A stretch of DNA of 57,501 bases from Lachnospiraceae bacterium (GTDB lineage: Bacteria; Bacillota; Clostridia; Lachnospirales; Lachnospiraceae), in assembly GCA_014804245.1 (NCBI GenBank), contig JAAVAE010000026.1, positions 1 through 57,501 of the forward strand, in the 5' to 3' direction. The notes beneath the pieces were generated by a model that saw only the letters and a program-made list of their open reading frames with translations, was not told the origin of the DNA and searched no databases. Below are positions 23,987 through 32,541 of this stretch, piece after piece; the stretch's first letter is position 1, and every line of letters starts with the position of its first letter. A program made the translations under genes and the position numbers.

Positions 23987-24412
23987 GGTTTCCGTGCATT
24001 TTTCTTCACAGTACTTGCAGCGATAGATCTCCTTATCTTCATCGGACAGTACGAAGATATGGGGGAGTTCCTGCTCAATGGAAGTGATGCACCTGGGGTT
24101 CTTGCAACGGATGACGTTTTTGATTTCCCTGGGAAGCAGCAGTTCCTTTTTTGATACAATCTTACCGTCTTTGATGACGTTGACAGTGATGTTGTGGTCG
24201 ATGACTGCCAGAACATCAAGGTTGAGCATATCAATATCACATTCTACCTTCAAAATATCCTTTTTTCCCATTTTATTGCTCTTGGCGTTTTTAATGATCG
24301 CGACGGTACAATCCAGCTTATCCAGTTGGAGATGATGATAAATGGAAAGACTTTTTCCGGCTTTGATATGGTCTAAAACAAATCCCTCTTCAATTTTTCC
24401 TACATTAAGCAT
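23981..24412 (-). CDS. pyrI: Aspartate carbamoyltransferase regulatory subunit
   Basis: 143 aa, the allosteric subunit of aspartate transcarbamoylase. The N-terminal nucleotide-binding domain has GFVLDHIKAGKSLSIY. The C-terminal zinc domain has CKNPRCI and CKYCEEKC, giving the four cysteines that hold the contact with the catalytic chain. It follows pyrB by 12 bp in the usual order. Confidence 0.95.
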   Translation of the reverse strand: MLNVGKIEEGFVLDHIKAGKSLSIYHHLQLDKLDCTVAIIKNAKSNKMGKKDILKVECDIDMLNLDVLAVIDHNITVNVIKDGKIVSKKELLLPREIKNVIRCKNPRCITSIEQELPHIFVLSDEDKEIYRCKYCEEKCTETL

Positions 24413-24424
24413 TTTTCTTCCCTC

Positions 24425-25342
24425 CTAATCTACCTGAATATTCAATAATGTTAAAATGAGAGCCATCCTTACATAGACACCGTACTGCACTTGTTTGAAG
24501 TAAGCAGCTCTGGGGTCATCGTCCACCTCCACAGAAATTTCATTTACTCTGGGAAGAGGGTGAAGCACCAGCATATCGGATTTCGCCAGTTCCATTTTTG
24601 CTTTGTCAAGAATATAAAAATCCTTTAATCTCACATAATCTTCTTCATTGAAGAAACGCTCCTTCTGCACTCTGGTCATATACAGCAGATCAAGCTGGGG
24701 CATGATTTCTTCCAGACGGATGACTTCTTCATAAGGAATATTTTTTTCTTTGAGCATGTCTGTCACATAATCAGGTACCCTTAATTCATTAGGGGAGATG
24801 AAAATAAACTTGATTCCTTCGTAACGGACCAGCGCATTGATCAGAGAGTGTACAGTGCGTCCAAATTTAAGGTCTCCGCAAAGACCTATGGTAAAGTGAT
24901 CAAGGCGGCCTTTCATGGATCGGATGGTCAGAAGATCCGTGAGTGTCTGGGTAGGATGCTGATGTCCGCCGTCCCCTGCATTGATGACTGGGATGGAAGA
25001 TCTGCTGGCAGCTACCATAGGTGCGCCTTCTTTAGGGTGGCGCATGGCACAGATATCGGCAAAACAGGAAATGACGCGGATCGTGTCGGAAACGCTCTCT
25101 CCTTTAGATGCAGAGGAGGAGTCCGCATCAGAAAAGCCAATGACGCCGCCTCCCAGATTCAGCATGGCAGATTCAAAGCTAAGCCTTGTACGTGTACTGG
25201 GTTCATAAAAACAGGTGGCAAGTTTCTTTCCGGTGCAGGCATGGGCATATTTATCCATGTTTGCCTCAATATCGTTTGCCAGATCAAAAAGCTGGTCTAA
25301 TTCCGAAACGGAAAAGTCCAGGGGATTCATAAGATGTCTCAT
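24425..25342 (-). CDS. pyrB: Aspartate carbamoyltransferase catalytic subunit
   Basis: 305 aa from the ATG at 25342, with GGAAGGAG 8 bp upstream; an ATG six codons earlier overlaps that ribosome site and is rejected. Carbamoyl-phosphate loop [13 protein letters not shown] lies near residue 50, and HPTQTLTDL and [11 protein letters not shown] carry further substrate residues. It catalyses the first committed step of pyrimidine synthesis. A hairpin with a T-run lies just before the ribosome site and may either end the upstream gene or attenuate pyrBI. Confidence 0.96.
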   Translation of the reverse strand: MRHLMNPLDFSVSELDQLFDLANDIEANMDKYAHACTGKKLATCFYEPSTRTRLSFESAMLNLGGGVIGFSDADSSSASKGESVSDTIRVISCFADICAMRHPKEGAPMVAASRSSIPVINAGDGGHQHPTQTLTDLLTIRSMKGRLDHFTIGLCGDLKFGRTVHSLINALVRYEGIKFIFISPNELRVPDYVTDMLKEKNIPYEEVIRLEEIMPQLDLLYMTRVQKERFFNEEDYVRLKDFYILDKAKMELAKSDMLVLHPLPRVNEISVEVDDDPRAAYFKQVQYGVYVRMALILTLLNIQVD

Positions 25343-25362
25343 ATTCTTTACTCCTTCCATAA

Positions 25363-25392
25363 AAAATCGAAGAGAAAATACTCTTCGATTTT
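25363..25392 (-). terminator. Terminator or attenuator before pyrB
   Basis: A perfect 12-bp stem (AAAATCGAAGAG at 25363-25374, CTCTTCGATTTT at 25381-25392) with a 6-nt loop. On the minus strand six T residues follow. It touches the nitroreductase stop and lies just ahead of the pyrB ribosome site. No PyrR-type anti-terminator was identified. Confidence 0.8.
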
Positions 25393-25933
25393 AGCTTTGA
25401 AATGATAATAGTTCTTCCACAGGTTTTCTTCTGGGCGCTGTCGGCTCCTCATCGGGATATCCAACAGGAATAAGCGCTACCAGCTCTCTTTCCTCGGGAA
25501 TATTTAATAAAGAAGCAGCTTTTGCTTCGTCAAAGATGCCCATGATAACACTGCCAAGTCCCTTTTCGTAGGCAGCCAGGCAAAAAGTCTGTGCGGCAAC
25601 TCCGGCATCGAACATCTGCCAGGATGCGCCGCGCGGTGTAGAATAGGAGCCGTCACGCTCAAAGCCGCTTCTTCCCTTAATATAAGTTACGGCAATTAGC
25701 AGAGGTGCCTGTGCAATGATCTCACCATTTTTAGGATATGCCGGAGTACATTCAGCAGCAATCTTATCTTTTAAATCTCCCTCAACTGCAATGTAGCGGG
25801 TGATTTGTGTATGCTTCCAGCTGGGAGCATAGGAAGCGGTTTCGATGATTTCAGAAAGTAATTCGTGATCAACGCTCTGAGCTTTGAATTTACGGATACT
25901 TCTGCGTTCTTTAATACAGTCTTTTGCAGTCAT
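25391..25933 (-). CDS. Nitroreductase-family protein
   Basis: 180 aa from the ATG at 25933 (AGGAG upstream). The FMN-dependent nitroreductase fold is suggested by ERRSIRKFKAQ near residue 9, SWKHTQITRYIAV, and GLGSVIMGIFDEAKAASLLNIPEERELVALIPVGYP. It probably reduces a nitro, quinone or flavin-like substrate with NAD(P)H. A promoter (TTGAAA at 26006-26001, 17 bp, TATGAT at 25983-25978) lies upstream on the minus strand. Confidence 0.88.
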   Translation of the reverse strand: MTAKDCIKERRSIRKFKAQSVDHELLSEIIETASYAPSWKHTQITRYIAVEGDLKDKIAAECTPAYPKNGEIIAQAPLLIAVTYIKGRSGFERDGSYSTPRGASWQMFDAGVAAQTFCLAAYEKGLGSVIMGIFDEAKAASLLNIPEERELVALIPVGYPDEEPTAPRRKPVEELLSFQS

Positions 25934-25977
25934 AAGCACACTCCTATCTGTTTAGATTTTAAAACTTTATTTATAAC

Positions 25978-26006
25978 ATCATAGCATACAGGAACACTTC
26001 TTTCAA
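25978..26006 (-). promoter_or_regulatory. Promoter of the nitroreductase gene
   Basis: Minus strand TTGAAA, 17-bp spacer, TATGAT. It may also serve pyrBI if the intervening hairpin is read through. Confidence 0.6.
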
Positions 26007-26029
26007 TCAAATAATGCCGCAAAATATAA

Positions 26030-26058
26030 TTGCAATATGGGTATGGATTTAGTATACT
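26030..26058 (+). promoter_or_regulatory. Promoter of the PH-domain gene
   Basis: TTGCAA (26030-26035), 17 bp, TATACT (26053-26058), back-to-back with the nitroreductase promoter. Confidence 0.65.
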
Positions 26059-26123
26059 ACGAAGTAGAAAACAGCATCATCATACAAAGACAGATGAGAA
26101 GGTTCCGAAAGGAGAGATAGATT

Positions 26124-26501
26124 ATGGCAGCAGAATTCGTAGAGAGAAAAAGATGGTTATTTTTAGGACTTCCATTTACCTTTACCAAATACATCATCAA
26201 GGAAAATATACTTACCATAGACAGCGGTCTTTTAAAGAAGGTTGAAAATGACTGCTATATGTACAAGGTACAGGACGTGGAACTGGTAACGTCCCTCGCA
26301 GAAAGGATTGTGGGAATCGGAACGGTTATCTGCTATACAGGAGATACGACACATCCGAAGCTGATTTTATCCCATATTAAAAATGCGAAGGTCATTAAGG
26401 ATTTCATTCTTGAAGCTTCTGAGCAGGCAAGGCTGAAACGCCGTACCCTCAACACATTGGATATCGGCGCAGGCGATTTGGATCTGGATGATGTGGACTG
26501 A
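26124..26501 (+). CDS. Bacterial PH-domain protein
   Basis: 125 aa. A strand-rich region (KYIIKENILTIDSGLLKKVENDCYMYKVQDVELVTSLAERIVGIGTV) fits the bacterial pleckstrin-homology (YdbS/bPH_2-like) fold, followed by a short helix and an acidic tail. No membrane helix is evident. GGAGAG precedes the ATG. The function of this subgroup is not established. A dyad (CGGTATGA/TCATACCG, 26510-26530) after the gene may terminate both it and the convergent neighbour. Confidence 0.7.
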   Translation: MAAEFVERKRWLFLGLPFTFTKYIIKENILTIDSGLLKKVENDCYMYKVQDVELVTSLAERIVGIGTVICYTGDTTHPKLILSHIKNAKVIKDFILEASEQARLKRRTLNTLDIGAGDLDLDDVD

Positions 26502-26509
26502 AATTAAGG

Positions 26510-26530
26510 CGGTATGAGTCAATCATACCG
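26510..26530. terminator. Shared dyad between convergent genes
   Basis: CGGTATGA (26510-26517) and TCATACCG (26523-26530) around GTCAA. The right arm includes the stop of the minus-strand gene. T residues are sparse, so termination strength is uncertain. Confidence 0.45.
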
Positions 26531-26942
26531 CTTCCTTGTTACAGGGTTCTTTGTCGGACAGGAGTTTTTCAAACAAAAGCCCGGCAAGAAACCAGTTGGG
26601 AAAGTAATCCAGTCGGATCACTTTTTGGATATGCCACCGAGAACCCTCATAATTCCAGGGGCATAGCTTTTTGTTGTCCAGAAAACGGCCTGTAAGATAT
26701 TCTCCGGCAAAGATGCATAGAGAATAAACGCTGCCTCTTATAGAAAGAGGCATATTTTTAAGCCTTTTAAAGATGGGATTTAAAAGGCAGGCACTGCCGT
26801 ATATGGGGAACATCCACAGGGAAGTCTGTCCCAGCAGGCGCATGTCTCTTTTTTGGAGAGAATGCAGGGCAGTAAAGGTGATTTCAAGACACCATCCAAG
26901 GAGTCCGCATTTCACAAAGTTTTTCAAAAATGTTTTCATCAT
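26523..26942 (-). CDS. Putative ABC-type membrane protein (CmpB-like)
   Basis: 139 aa with conserved pieces of the family annotated as putative ABC transporter permease CmpB: GWCLEITF, SLWMFPIYG and CPWNYEG. There are three or four weakly hydrophobic helices. No ATPase gene is nearby and the transporter label is historical, so the function is open. The start may be at 26942 or one codon later; neither has a clear ribosome site. Confidence 0.65.
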   Translation of the reverse strand: MMKTFLKNFVKCGLLGWCLEITFTALHSLQKRDMRLLGQTSLWMFPIYGSACLLNPIFKRLKNMPLSIRGSVYSLCIFAGEYLTGRFLDNKKLCPWNYEGSRWHIQKVIRLDYFPNWFLAGLLFEKLLSDKEPCNKEAV

Positions 26943-26997
26943 AGTATCAGTATGTGAAATAGTATTTTAAATTATTCATAAGAAAGAAGCAGTTAAT

Positions 26998-28356
26998 ATG
27001 GAAAACCAAAAAGATATGACTTTTAGAGAGGTTATGGATTACGTTGAGGAACTTAAAGCATATGGAAGCGTACCGGGACTGACCAATATAAAAAATCTGT
27101 GTGACAAACTTGGCAATCCTCAGACGGAGCTTCAATTTGTCCATATTGCAGGAACCAATGGAAAGGGCTCTACACTTGCATTTATCTCAGAAATCTTAAA
27201 AGCCGCCGGATACCGCACCGGAAGATATATTTCTCCTACGCTGTTTGAATACAGAGAGAGGATTCAGGTAAATAACCGTCCAATCAGTAAGAAGGAACTT
27301 GGCAGGCAGATGACGATATTGAAAGGAATCTGCGGGGAACTTGCGGAAGAAGGAAAACCTCATCCTACAGCGTTTGAAATCGAGACGGCTATGGCATTTC
27401 AATATTTCAAGGAGCAGAATTGTCAGATTGTAGTTCTGGAAACGGGGCTGGGAGGACTTCTTGATGCTACCAATGTCATTTCCAATACACTGGCAGCCGT
27501 ATTTGCGTCCATCAGCTTGGACCATATGGGTATCTTAGGGAAAACCCTTAAGGAAATCGCTGAAAACAAAGCGGGAATCATGAAGCCGGAATCGGCGGCG
27601 GTGGCGCTTAAAGGAGAGTTGGAGGTAAATGAAGTTCTGCAAAAAAGGGCGGAGAGCCTGGGCATTCCGTTTATCATGGCGGATCCTTCTGATGTGTCGG
27701 GAGTAAAGCGAAGTCTGGGGAAGCAGACTTTTTCGTATAAAGAATATAAAAATCTGACCATTACCCTTGCGGGAACTTATCAGATTGAGAATGCAATTCT
27801 TGCGGTAGAGACGGTCAGGACACTTGAGGGGGCGGGATTTACCATACCGGAAAAGGCAGTTTACAAAGGGCTGGAAAATACCTTTTGGCCGGGCAGGTTC
27901 CAGATTTTGTCAAAAAAGCCTTATTTTATTGCCGACGGCGCTCACAATCGGGATGGGGCGAGGCGGCTTGCGGAAACCATTCGTTTCTATTTTACAAACA
28001 GGGAAATTATATATATAATAGGAATGTTGAGAGATAAGGAGCAGGATGAAATTTTAAAGGAAACCTGTCCGCTGGCATCTTCGGTATTGACGGTGCCCAC
28101 AAAGGGGGAGAGAGGGCTTTCCTCCTATGATCTGGCATGTAAGGCAAGGGAATATCATGCCCATGTGACGGCTGCAGACAGTGTGGAGGAAGCGGTGGAA
28201 ATGGCGTATCTTTTTGCAGATAAAGATGCGGTCATCGTTGCATTCGGTTCTTTGTCTTATCTGGGAAAGCTGATTCAAATCGTTGAAAAGATAAATGCAG
28301 GAAAAGGCAGAAATGATATCGGGAGAGATTCGCATGGTAAACAAAGAGAAAATTGA
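26998..28356 (+). CDS. folC: Folylpolyglutamate synthase/dihydrofolate synthase
   Basis: 452 aa Mur-ligase-like ATPase. The P-loop GTNGKGST lies near residue 49, [16 protein letters not shown] near 78, [14 protein letters not shown] near 148, [20 protein letters not shown] near 176 and [12 protein letters not shown] near 318. It adds glutamate to dihydropteroate and to folates. It is the first gene of a folate operon; its end overlaps the folE start region. Confidence 0.94.
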   Translation: MENQKDMTFREVMDYVEELKAYGSVPGLTNIKNLCDKLGNPQTELQFVHIAGTNGKGSTLAFISEILKAAGYRTGRYISPTLFEYRERIQVNNRPISKKELGRQMTILKGICGELAEEGKPHPTAFEIETAMAFQYFKEQNCQIVVLETGLGGLLDATNVISNTLAAVFASISLDHMGILGKTLKEIAENKAGIMKPESAAVALKGELEVNEVLQKRAESLGIPFIMADPSDVSGVKRSLGKQTFSYKEYKNLTITLAGTYQIENAILAVETVRTLEGAGFTIPEKAVYKGLENTFWPGRFQILSKKPYFIADGAHNRDGARRLAETIRFYFTNREIIYIIGMLRDKEQDEILKETCPLASSVLTVPTKGERGLSSYDLACKAREYHAHVTAADSVEEAVEMAYLFADKDAVIVAFGSLSYLGKLIQIVEKINAGKGRNDIGRDSHGKQREN

Positions 28357-28888
28357 GGAGGCAATAAAACTCCTTTTAGAAGGCATAGGAGAGGATGTCA
28401 GCAGAGAAGGGCTGAAAGATACACCGGCAAGAGTGGCAAGAATGTATGAGGAAATATTAGGCGGCATGGAAGATTCGGCAGCGGAGCATCTTTCCAAGAC
28501 GTTCACTGCTGAAAATAACGAGATGGTGATAGAAAAGGATATTCTTTTCTATTCCACCTGTGAACACCATTTGATGCCCTTTTTCGGAAAGGCGCATATT
28601 GCCTATATTCCTGACGGAAAAGTAGTAGGAATCAGCAAACTTGCCCGTACCGTGGAAACCTTTGCAAAAAGGCTCCAGATTCAGGAAAAGATGACGGTGC
28701 AGATTGCAGATGCAATCATGGAAAATCTGAAACCGAAGGGCGTGATCGTGATGGTCGAGGCAGAGCATATGTGCATGACCATGCGGGGCGTGAAAAAGCC
28801 GGGAAGCCGTACAGTGACCATGGTTTCCAGAGGAGTATTTGAAGAGGACGATAAACTTAAAAGGACTTTTCTTGATCTGGTGAAATGA
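28334..28888 (+). CDS. folE: GTP cyclohydrolase I
   Basis: 184 aa. The start is at ATG 28334 with GGGAGA upstream, inside the end of folC. Zinc ligands are in [20 protein letters not shown] near residue 75 and [14 protein letters not shown] near 146. It converts GTP to dihydroneopterin triphosphate, the first pterin step. Confidence 0.95.
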   Translation: MVNKEKIEEAIKLLLEGIGEDVSREGLKDTPARVARMYEEILGGMEDSAAEHLSKTFTAENNEMVIEKDILFYSTCEHHLMPFFGKAHIAYIPDGKVVGISKLARTVETFAKRLQIQEKMTVQIADAIMENLKPKGVIVMVEAEHMCMTMRGVKKPGSRTVTMVSRGVFEEDDKLKRTFLDLVK

Positions 28889-28900
28889 GGGCAGTAATAG

Positions 28901-29383
28901 ATGGAGCGTATCAACAGGATTCTTACATGCAGTACCTATCAGAAATATCTGAATCAAAACAATCTGGCAGAGGCAGGGCGACGCTTCTGCCATCATAATA
29001 TGGGGCATTTTCTGGATGTGGCGCGGATTGCCTGTATCTTAAATAAAGAAGAGGATTATGGGCAGAGCAAGGAAATGATTTATGCAGCAGCGCTTTTACA
29101 TGACATTGGAAGATGGAAACAGTATGAGGACGGCACGCCCCATGAAGCGGCAAGTGCAGATCTGGCGCCGGAGATCCTTTCAGAGAGTGGTTTTAGTGCA
29201 CAGGAGAGCGATGGGATTCTGGAGGCAATCAGAAATCATAGAAATGCCTTGATAAAGGAAGAAAAATCTTTATCCGGACTTTTATATCGGGCTGATAAAT
29301 TGAGCCGTCCCTGTTTTGCCTGTGAGGCAGAAAAGGAATGTGACTGGAAAAAAGGCAAAAAGAATTTGAAGCTGCTGATATAA
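28901..29383 (+). CDS. HD-domain phosphohydrolase within the folate operon
   Basis: 160 aa. HD motif residues are visible as HHNMGHFLDVARIA near residue 28, AALLHDIGRWKQY near 66, HEAAS near 83 and IRNHRN near 110. The C-terminus is Cys- and Lys-rich (CFACEAEKEC). It sits between folE and folP with short gaps. No Nudix-type enzyme for removing the phosphates of dihydroneopterin triphosphate is seen in this operon, so this HD protein is a candidate for that step. That is inference, and it could also be an unrelated nucleotide hydrolase. Confidence 0.8.
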   Translation: MERINRILTCSTYQKYLNQNNLAEAGRRFCHHNMGHFLDVARIACILNKEEDYGQSKEMIYAAALLHDIGRWKQYEDGTPHEAASADLAPEILSESGFSAQESDGILEAIRNHRNALIKEEKSLSGLLYRADKLSRPCFACEAEKECDWKKGKKNLKLLI

Positions 29384-29427
29384 TCCTGCAAACAATAAGA
29401 CAGCATCGATGAAAAGGAGAAAATGAA

Positions 29428-30270
29428 GTGAACATTGGCGGACGGGAATTTGACTTGAAAAATCATACTTATGTTATGGGAATCTTAAATGTGACACCGG
29501 ACTCTTTTTCGGACGGCGGAAAATACAGCCGTCTTGACGACGCACTTTTTCATGTGGAGGAAATGATTCGTCAGGGGGTGGAACTGCTGGATATAGGCGG
29601 AGAGTCTACCAGACCGGGATATACGTTTGTATCGGCGGAGGAAGAAACGGAGCGTGTGGTTCCGGTGATTGAAGCAGTGAAGCATCGTTTTGATGTGCCG
29701 GTCTCGCTGGATACCTATAAAGCGGAGGTGGCAAAGGCAGGACTTGGGGCAGGGGCAGATATGATTAATGATATCTGGGGACTTAAATATGATCCGGATA
29801 TGGCAGGTATGATTGCCAAGGCAGGTGTTCCCTGTGTTTTGATGCACAACAGAAAAGAGGCGGCTTATCATCATTTCATGAAGGATGTGATTCTGGATTT
29901 GAAAGAGACGATCCGGATTGCAAAGAGCAGTGGGATTGCAGATGATAAGATTATTTTAGATCCGGGAATCGGTTTTGGTAAGACCTATGAGCAGAATCTT
30001 AAGATGATCCAATCGCTGGATGAACTGCTTGGATTAGGATATCCGATGCTTCTTGGATGCAGCCGAAAATCTGTGATAGGTCTTACTTTGGATCTTCCCG
30101 CCGCGGAGCGGATGGAGGGAACACTGGTCACTACGGTCTTTGCTGTGCTGAAAGGCTGTTCTTTCGTGAGGGTACATGATATCAGGGAAAATGTACGTGC
30201 AGTTAAAATGGCAGAGGCAATTCTTTTAGCGGAGGGCGCACCCCTGCCAAGAGGGAAATTTTGTTTATAG
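29428..30270 (+). CDS. folP: Dihydropteroate synthase
   Basis: 280 aa, GTG start at 29428 with AAAAGGAG upstream. It carries the TIM-barrel signatures MGILNVTPDSFSDGG near residue 17, LLDIGGESTRPG near 54, INDIWG near 110 and LDPGIGFGK near 175. It joins p-aminobenzoate to the pterin and is the sulfonamide target. It overlaps the upstream part of the folB-folK frame. Confidence 0.95.
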   Translation: MNIGGREFDLKNHTYVMGILNVTPDSFSDGGKYSRLDDALFHVEEMIRQGVELLDIGGESTRPGYTFVSAEEETERVVPVIEAVKHRFDVPVSLDTYKAEVAKAGLGAGADMINDIWGLKYDPDMAGMIAKAGVPCVLMHNRKEAAYHHFMKDVILDLKETIRIAKSSGIADDKIILDPGIGFGKTYEQNLKMIQSLDELLGLGYPMLLGCSRKSVIGLTLDLPAAERMEGTLVTTVFAVLKGCSFVRVHDIRENVRAVKMAEAILLAEGAPLPRGKFCL

Positions 30271-30281
30271 GAGGAATTCTG

Positions 30282-31133
30282 ATGGATCAGATTAGGATAG
30301 AAAATCTAGAAGTTTATGCTCATCATGGCGTTTTCCCGCAGGAAACTCAGAAAGGGCAGATATTTATGATTGACGCTGTCTTATATACGGATTTAAAAGC
30401 AGCAGGCATGGCGGATGAACTGACATTGTCCACGAATTACGGTGAGGTATGCCATTTTATTGATGATTATCTGCGGGAGAATACCTTTCTTTTGATAGAG
30501 GCAGCAGCGGAACATCTGACGAAAGAATTGCTTTTGCATTTTCCGCGGATTGAACGCTTGGTACTTGAAATCAAGAAACCCCACGCCCCTATAGACCTGC
30601 CTTTTTCTAATGTGTCTGTAAAGATAGAGAGAGGATGGAAAAAGGCGTATTTGGGAATTGGATCTAATCTGGGAGATAAACAGATATTTATTGAAAAAGG
30701 GATAGAGGGGCTGAAAGACAATCCCATGATTCGGGATGTGAAGTGTTCGAAGATCATTGCCACACCTCCTTATGGCGGCGTGGAGCAGGATGATTTTCTA
30801 AATGCTGCGATTGGACTAAAGACCCTTCTTACGCCTTACGAGCTTCTTTCATTTCTGCATGAATTGGAGGCGGAAGCGGGGAGGGAGCGGAAAGTGCACT
30901 GGGGTCCAAGAACGCTGGATTTGGACATTCTGTTTTATCAGGACTTTCTGTCAAATGACCCGGTGCTTACAGTGCCCCATCCGGACATGGAAAACAGGCA
31001 GTTTGTGTTAGAACCGCTTAACGAACTCTGCCCATGGTATTTCAATCCGGTTACAGGAAAAAATGTAAGACAAATGTACTTAGAACTGAACCAGAACAAA
31101 GATAGTGATGACAGGCAGGAGGATGTGCGGTGA
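30282..31133 (+). CDS. folBK: Bifunctional dihydroneopterin aldolase / HPPK
   Basis: 283 aa fusion from the ATG at 30282 (AGGAGG upstream). Residues 1 to about 118 are dihydroneopterin aldolase (IENLEVYAHHGVFPQE, TLSTNYGEV, EIKKPHAPI). Residues from about 122 are 6-hydroxymethyl-dihydropterin pyrophosphokinase (YLGIGSNLGDK, FLNAAI, WGPRTLDLDILFY, VPHPDM). The fusion joins two consecutive steps of the pathway and is known in some Firmicutes. The last codons overlap the next gene's GTG. Confidence 0.95.
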   Translation: MDQIRIENLEVYAHHGVFPQETQKGQIFMIDAVLYTDLKAAGMADELTLSTNYGEVCHFIDDYLRENTFLLIEAAAEHLTKELLLHFPRIERLVLEIKKPHAPIDLPFSNVSVKIERGWKKAYLGIGSNLGDKQIFIEKGIEGLKDNPMIRDVKCSKIIATPPYGGVEQDDFLNAAIGLKTLLTPYELLSFLHELEAEAGRERKVHWGPRTLDLDILFYQDFLSNDPVLTVPHPDMENRQFVLEPLNELCPWYFNPVTGKNVRQMYLELNQNKDSDDRQEDVR

Positions 31134-31327
31134 CAAAGAAAGCAAAACGCCTTGTGGGCAGTTGTGAACAATGCAATAATTTTGTATATGATGACGATTA
31201 TGAATGCTACATCTGCGAGATGGATCTGGACGAAGACGAGATGGCAAAATTTCTGTCCGATTCCTTCAGGGATTGTCCTTACTACCAACCCGCAGATGAA
31301 TATCTAATCGTGAGAAAACAGATGTAA
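31130..31327 (+). CDS. Small Cys-rich protein (DUF6472-like)
   Basis: 65 aa, GTG start overlapping the folBK stop as GTGA, with GGAGG upstream. Four cysteines (CEQC, CYIC) in the first 35 residues and a fifth later suggest a small zinc ribbon. The rest is acidic, with CPYYQPADEYLIVRKQM at the end. I believe it belongs to the DUF6472 family found in Lachnospiraceae, from memory. The function is unknown. Confidence 0.7.
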   Translation: MTKKAKRLVGSCEQCNNFVYDDDYECYICEMDLDEDEMAKFLSDSFRDCPYYQPADEYLIVRKQM

Positions 31328-31337
31328 AACGTATATT

Positions 31338-32372
31338 TTATGATTCGGGCACTGCCGCTTCAAGGGCAGCAGAAAATGGAGTGACATATATCTCGCCATT
31401 TACGGGTGTGTGATAAACGGGAACACTCTGTCCGAATGCATTAAAATATGCATAGGCGGAAGTCAGATGAATCTTTTCAAAGTTGCCTTCTGCTACAATC
31501 TCTGGGTTGCTTCCATCTAATCTCATCCGCTTTAGGGCGGGTTCAGTACTGGAATTCTTCTGGTAATAAATAAATTGATCCCCTACGTTAAAAGTATCAA
31601 CACGGTCATTTGTCAGAATCTCTACGGTGTTTCCGGAGAGAGAATAACGGCACAGACGGTAATCGGAGGAGATATCCATGTAATAAATGTATCCGTCATG
31701 ATAAGAAGGGAAACACAGATTGCCTTCAAAAATGGTAGTTATGGTATCAGTCCTTGTATCAAGGGAATAGAGATAGTGATCTCTTCCTGTTCCGCAAAAG
31801 TAAATAATACCGTTATTGCATGCGACAGGATTGATAATATCCTTGGATACAAGTTCCGGTTCGGATTGGTTGGTCTTTACTTTGTACAGCTGAGTATAAT
31901 CAGTGTTGTTGTAGTGCTGATAGTAAAGATAATCGCCTGTAAGAAGCATTGTGACGGCAGCGCTGCGGTCAAGGCATTTAGTGTGCGTACCGTCGAGTCT
32001 GGCACGGTAAACACCATAAGTACGTACTACATAGCCCATACCGGTGCCGCCGCCCTGCTGGCTGTCCATGTAATAATAAATAAAATTGCCGCCTATATTT
32101 ATGGCGCTTGCCTGTGCTTCGGTCAGCTTCTGCAGATCTGTTTCATCCACATTCATGGAATAAAGACATCCATTGTCATAGGCATTTGCAAAGAAAACTT
32201 TTCCGTTATTTTCTGCAAAAAGACCGCCGTTATTTAGATTGCCTGCGGTATTTCCGGTGACAGAAATATCATTTGAAGGGACTTTTTCTGAAATGGAAGA
32301 AATTGCGGTAAAAACAACCAATATCAGTAGAATGATGGCTACAACAAGCAGCACTTTCCAGTTTTTTTTCAT
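31338..32372 (-). CDS. Membrane-anchored DUF5050/TolB-like beta-propeller protein
   Basis: 344 aa. An N-terminal signal anchor (residues about 6-27) is followed by repeated short strands with the motif FIYYY/YLYY/IYYMD and DG, as in DUF5050 and TolB-like propellers (e.g. GNFIYYYMDS, GDYLYYQHYN, DGYIYYMDI, GDQFIYYQKN). The repeat spacing is about 40-45 residues. It is probably exposed outside the membrane. The role is unknown. Its promoter (TTGCGT, 17 bp, TATAAT at 32419-32414) lies upstream on the minus strand. Confidence 0.75.
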   Translation of the reverse strand: MKKNWKVLLVVAIILLILVVFTAISSISEKVPSNDISVTGNTAGNLNNGGLFAENNGKVFFANAYDNGCLYSMNVDETDLQKLTEAQASAINIGGNFIYYYMDSQQGGGTGMGYVVRTYGVYRARLDGTHTKCLDRSAAVTMLLTGDYLYYQHYNNTDYTQLYKVKTNQSEPELVSKDIINPVACNNGIIYFCGTGRDHYLYSLDTRTDTITTIFEGNLCFPSYHDGYIYYMDISSDYRLCRYSLSGNTVEILTNDRVDTFNVGDQFIYYQKNSSTEPALKRMRLDGSNPEIVAEGNFEKIHLTSAYAYFNAFGQSVPVYHTPVNGEIYVTPFSAALEAAVPES

Positions 32373-32413
32373 GAGGGTAATTCCTTTCAGTCAAAATAAA
32401 ATAGATTAGTTTC

Positions 32414-32442
32414 ATTATAATAAGCTGGAAATCTTTACGCAA
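32414..32442 (-). promoter_or_regulatory. Promoter of the DUF5050 gene
   Basis: Minus strand TTGCGT (32442-32437), 17 bp, TATAAT (32419-32414). Confidence 0.65.
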
Positions 32443-32469
32443 TAGTTATTTCAAATATTGGGGAAGTGC

Positions 32470-32498
32470 TTGAAACCAGTATTTATTTATAATAAAAT
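32470..32498 (+). promoter_or_regulatory. Probable promoter of pheA
   Basis: TTGAAA (32470-32475), 17 bp, TAAAAT (32493-32498), about 43 bp before the ATG. Confidence 0.55.
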
Positions 32499-32541
32499 AA
32501 TAACGAAAGTGAAATGAAAAAAGAAAGGCATGTGAATAGAT

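Noticed and set aside
31575-32237. 220-codon plus-strand ORF antisense to the DUF5050 gene
   Set aside because: No domain is visible and the minus-strand gene has promoter, signal anchor and repeats.
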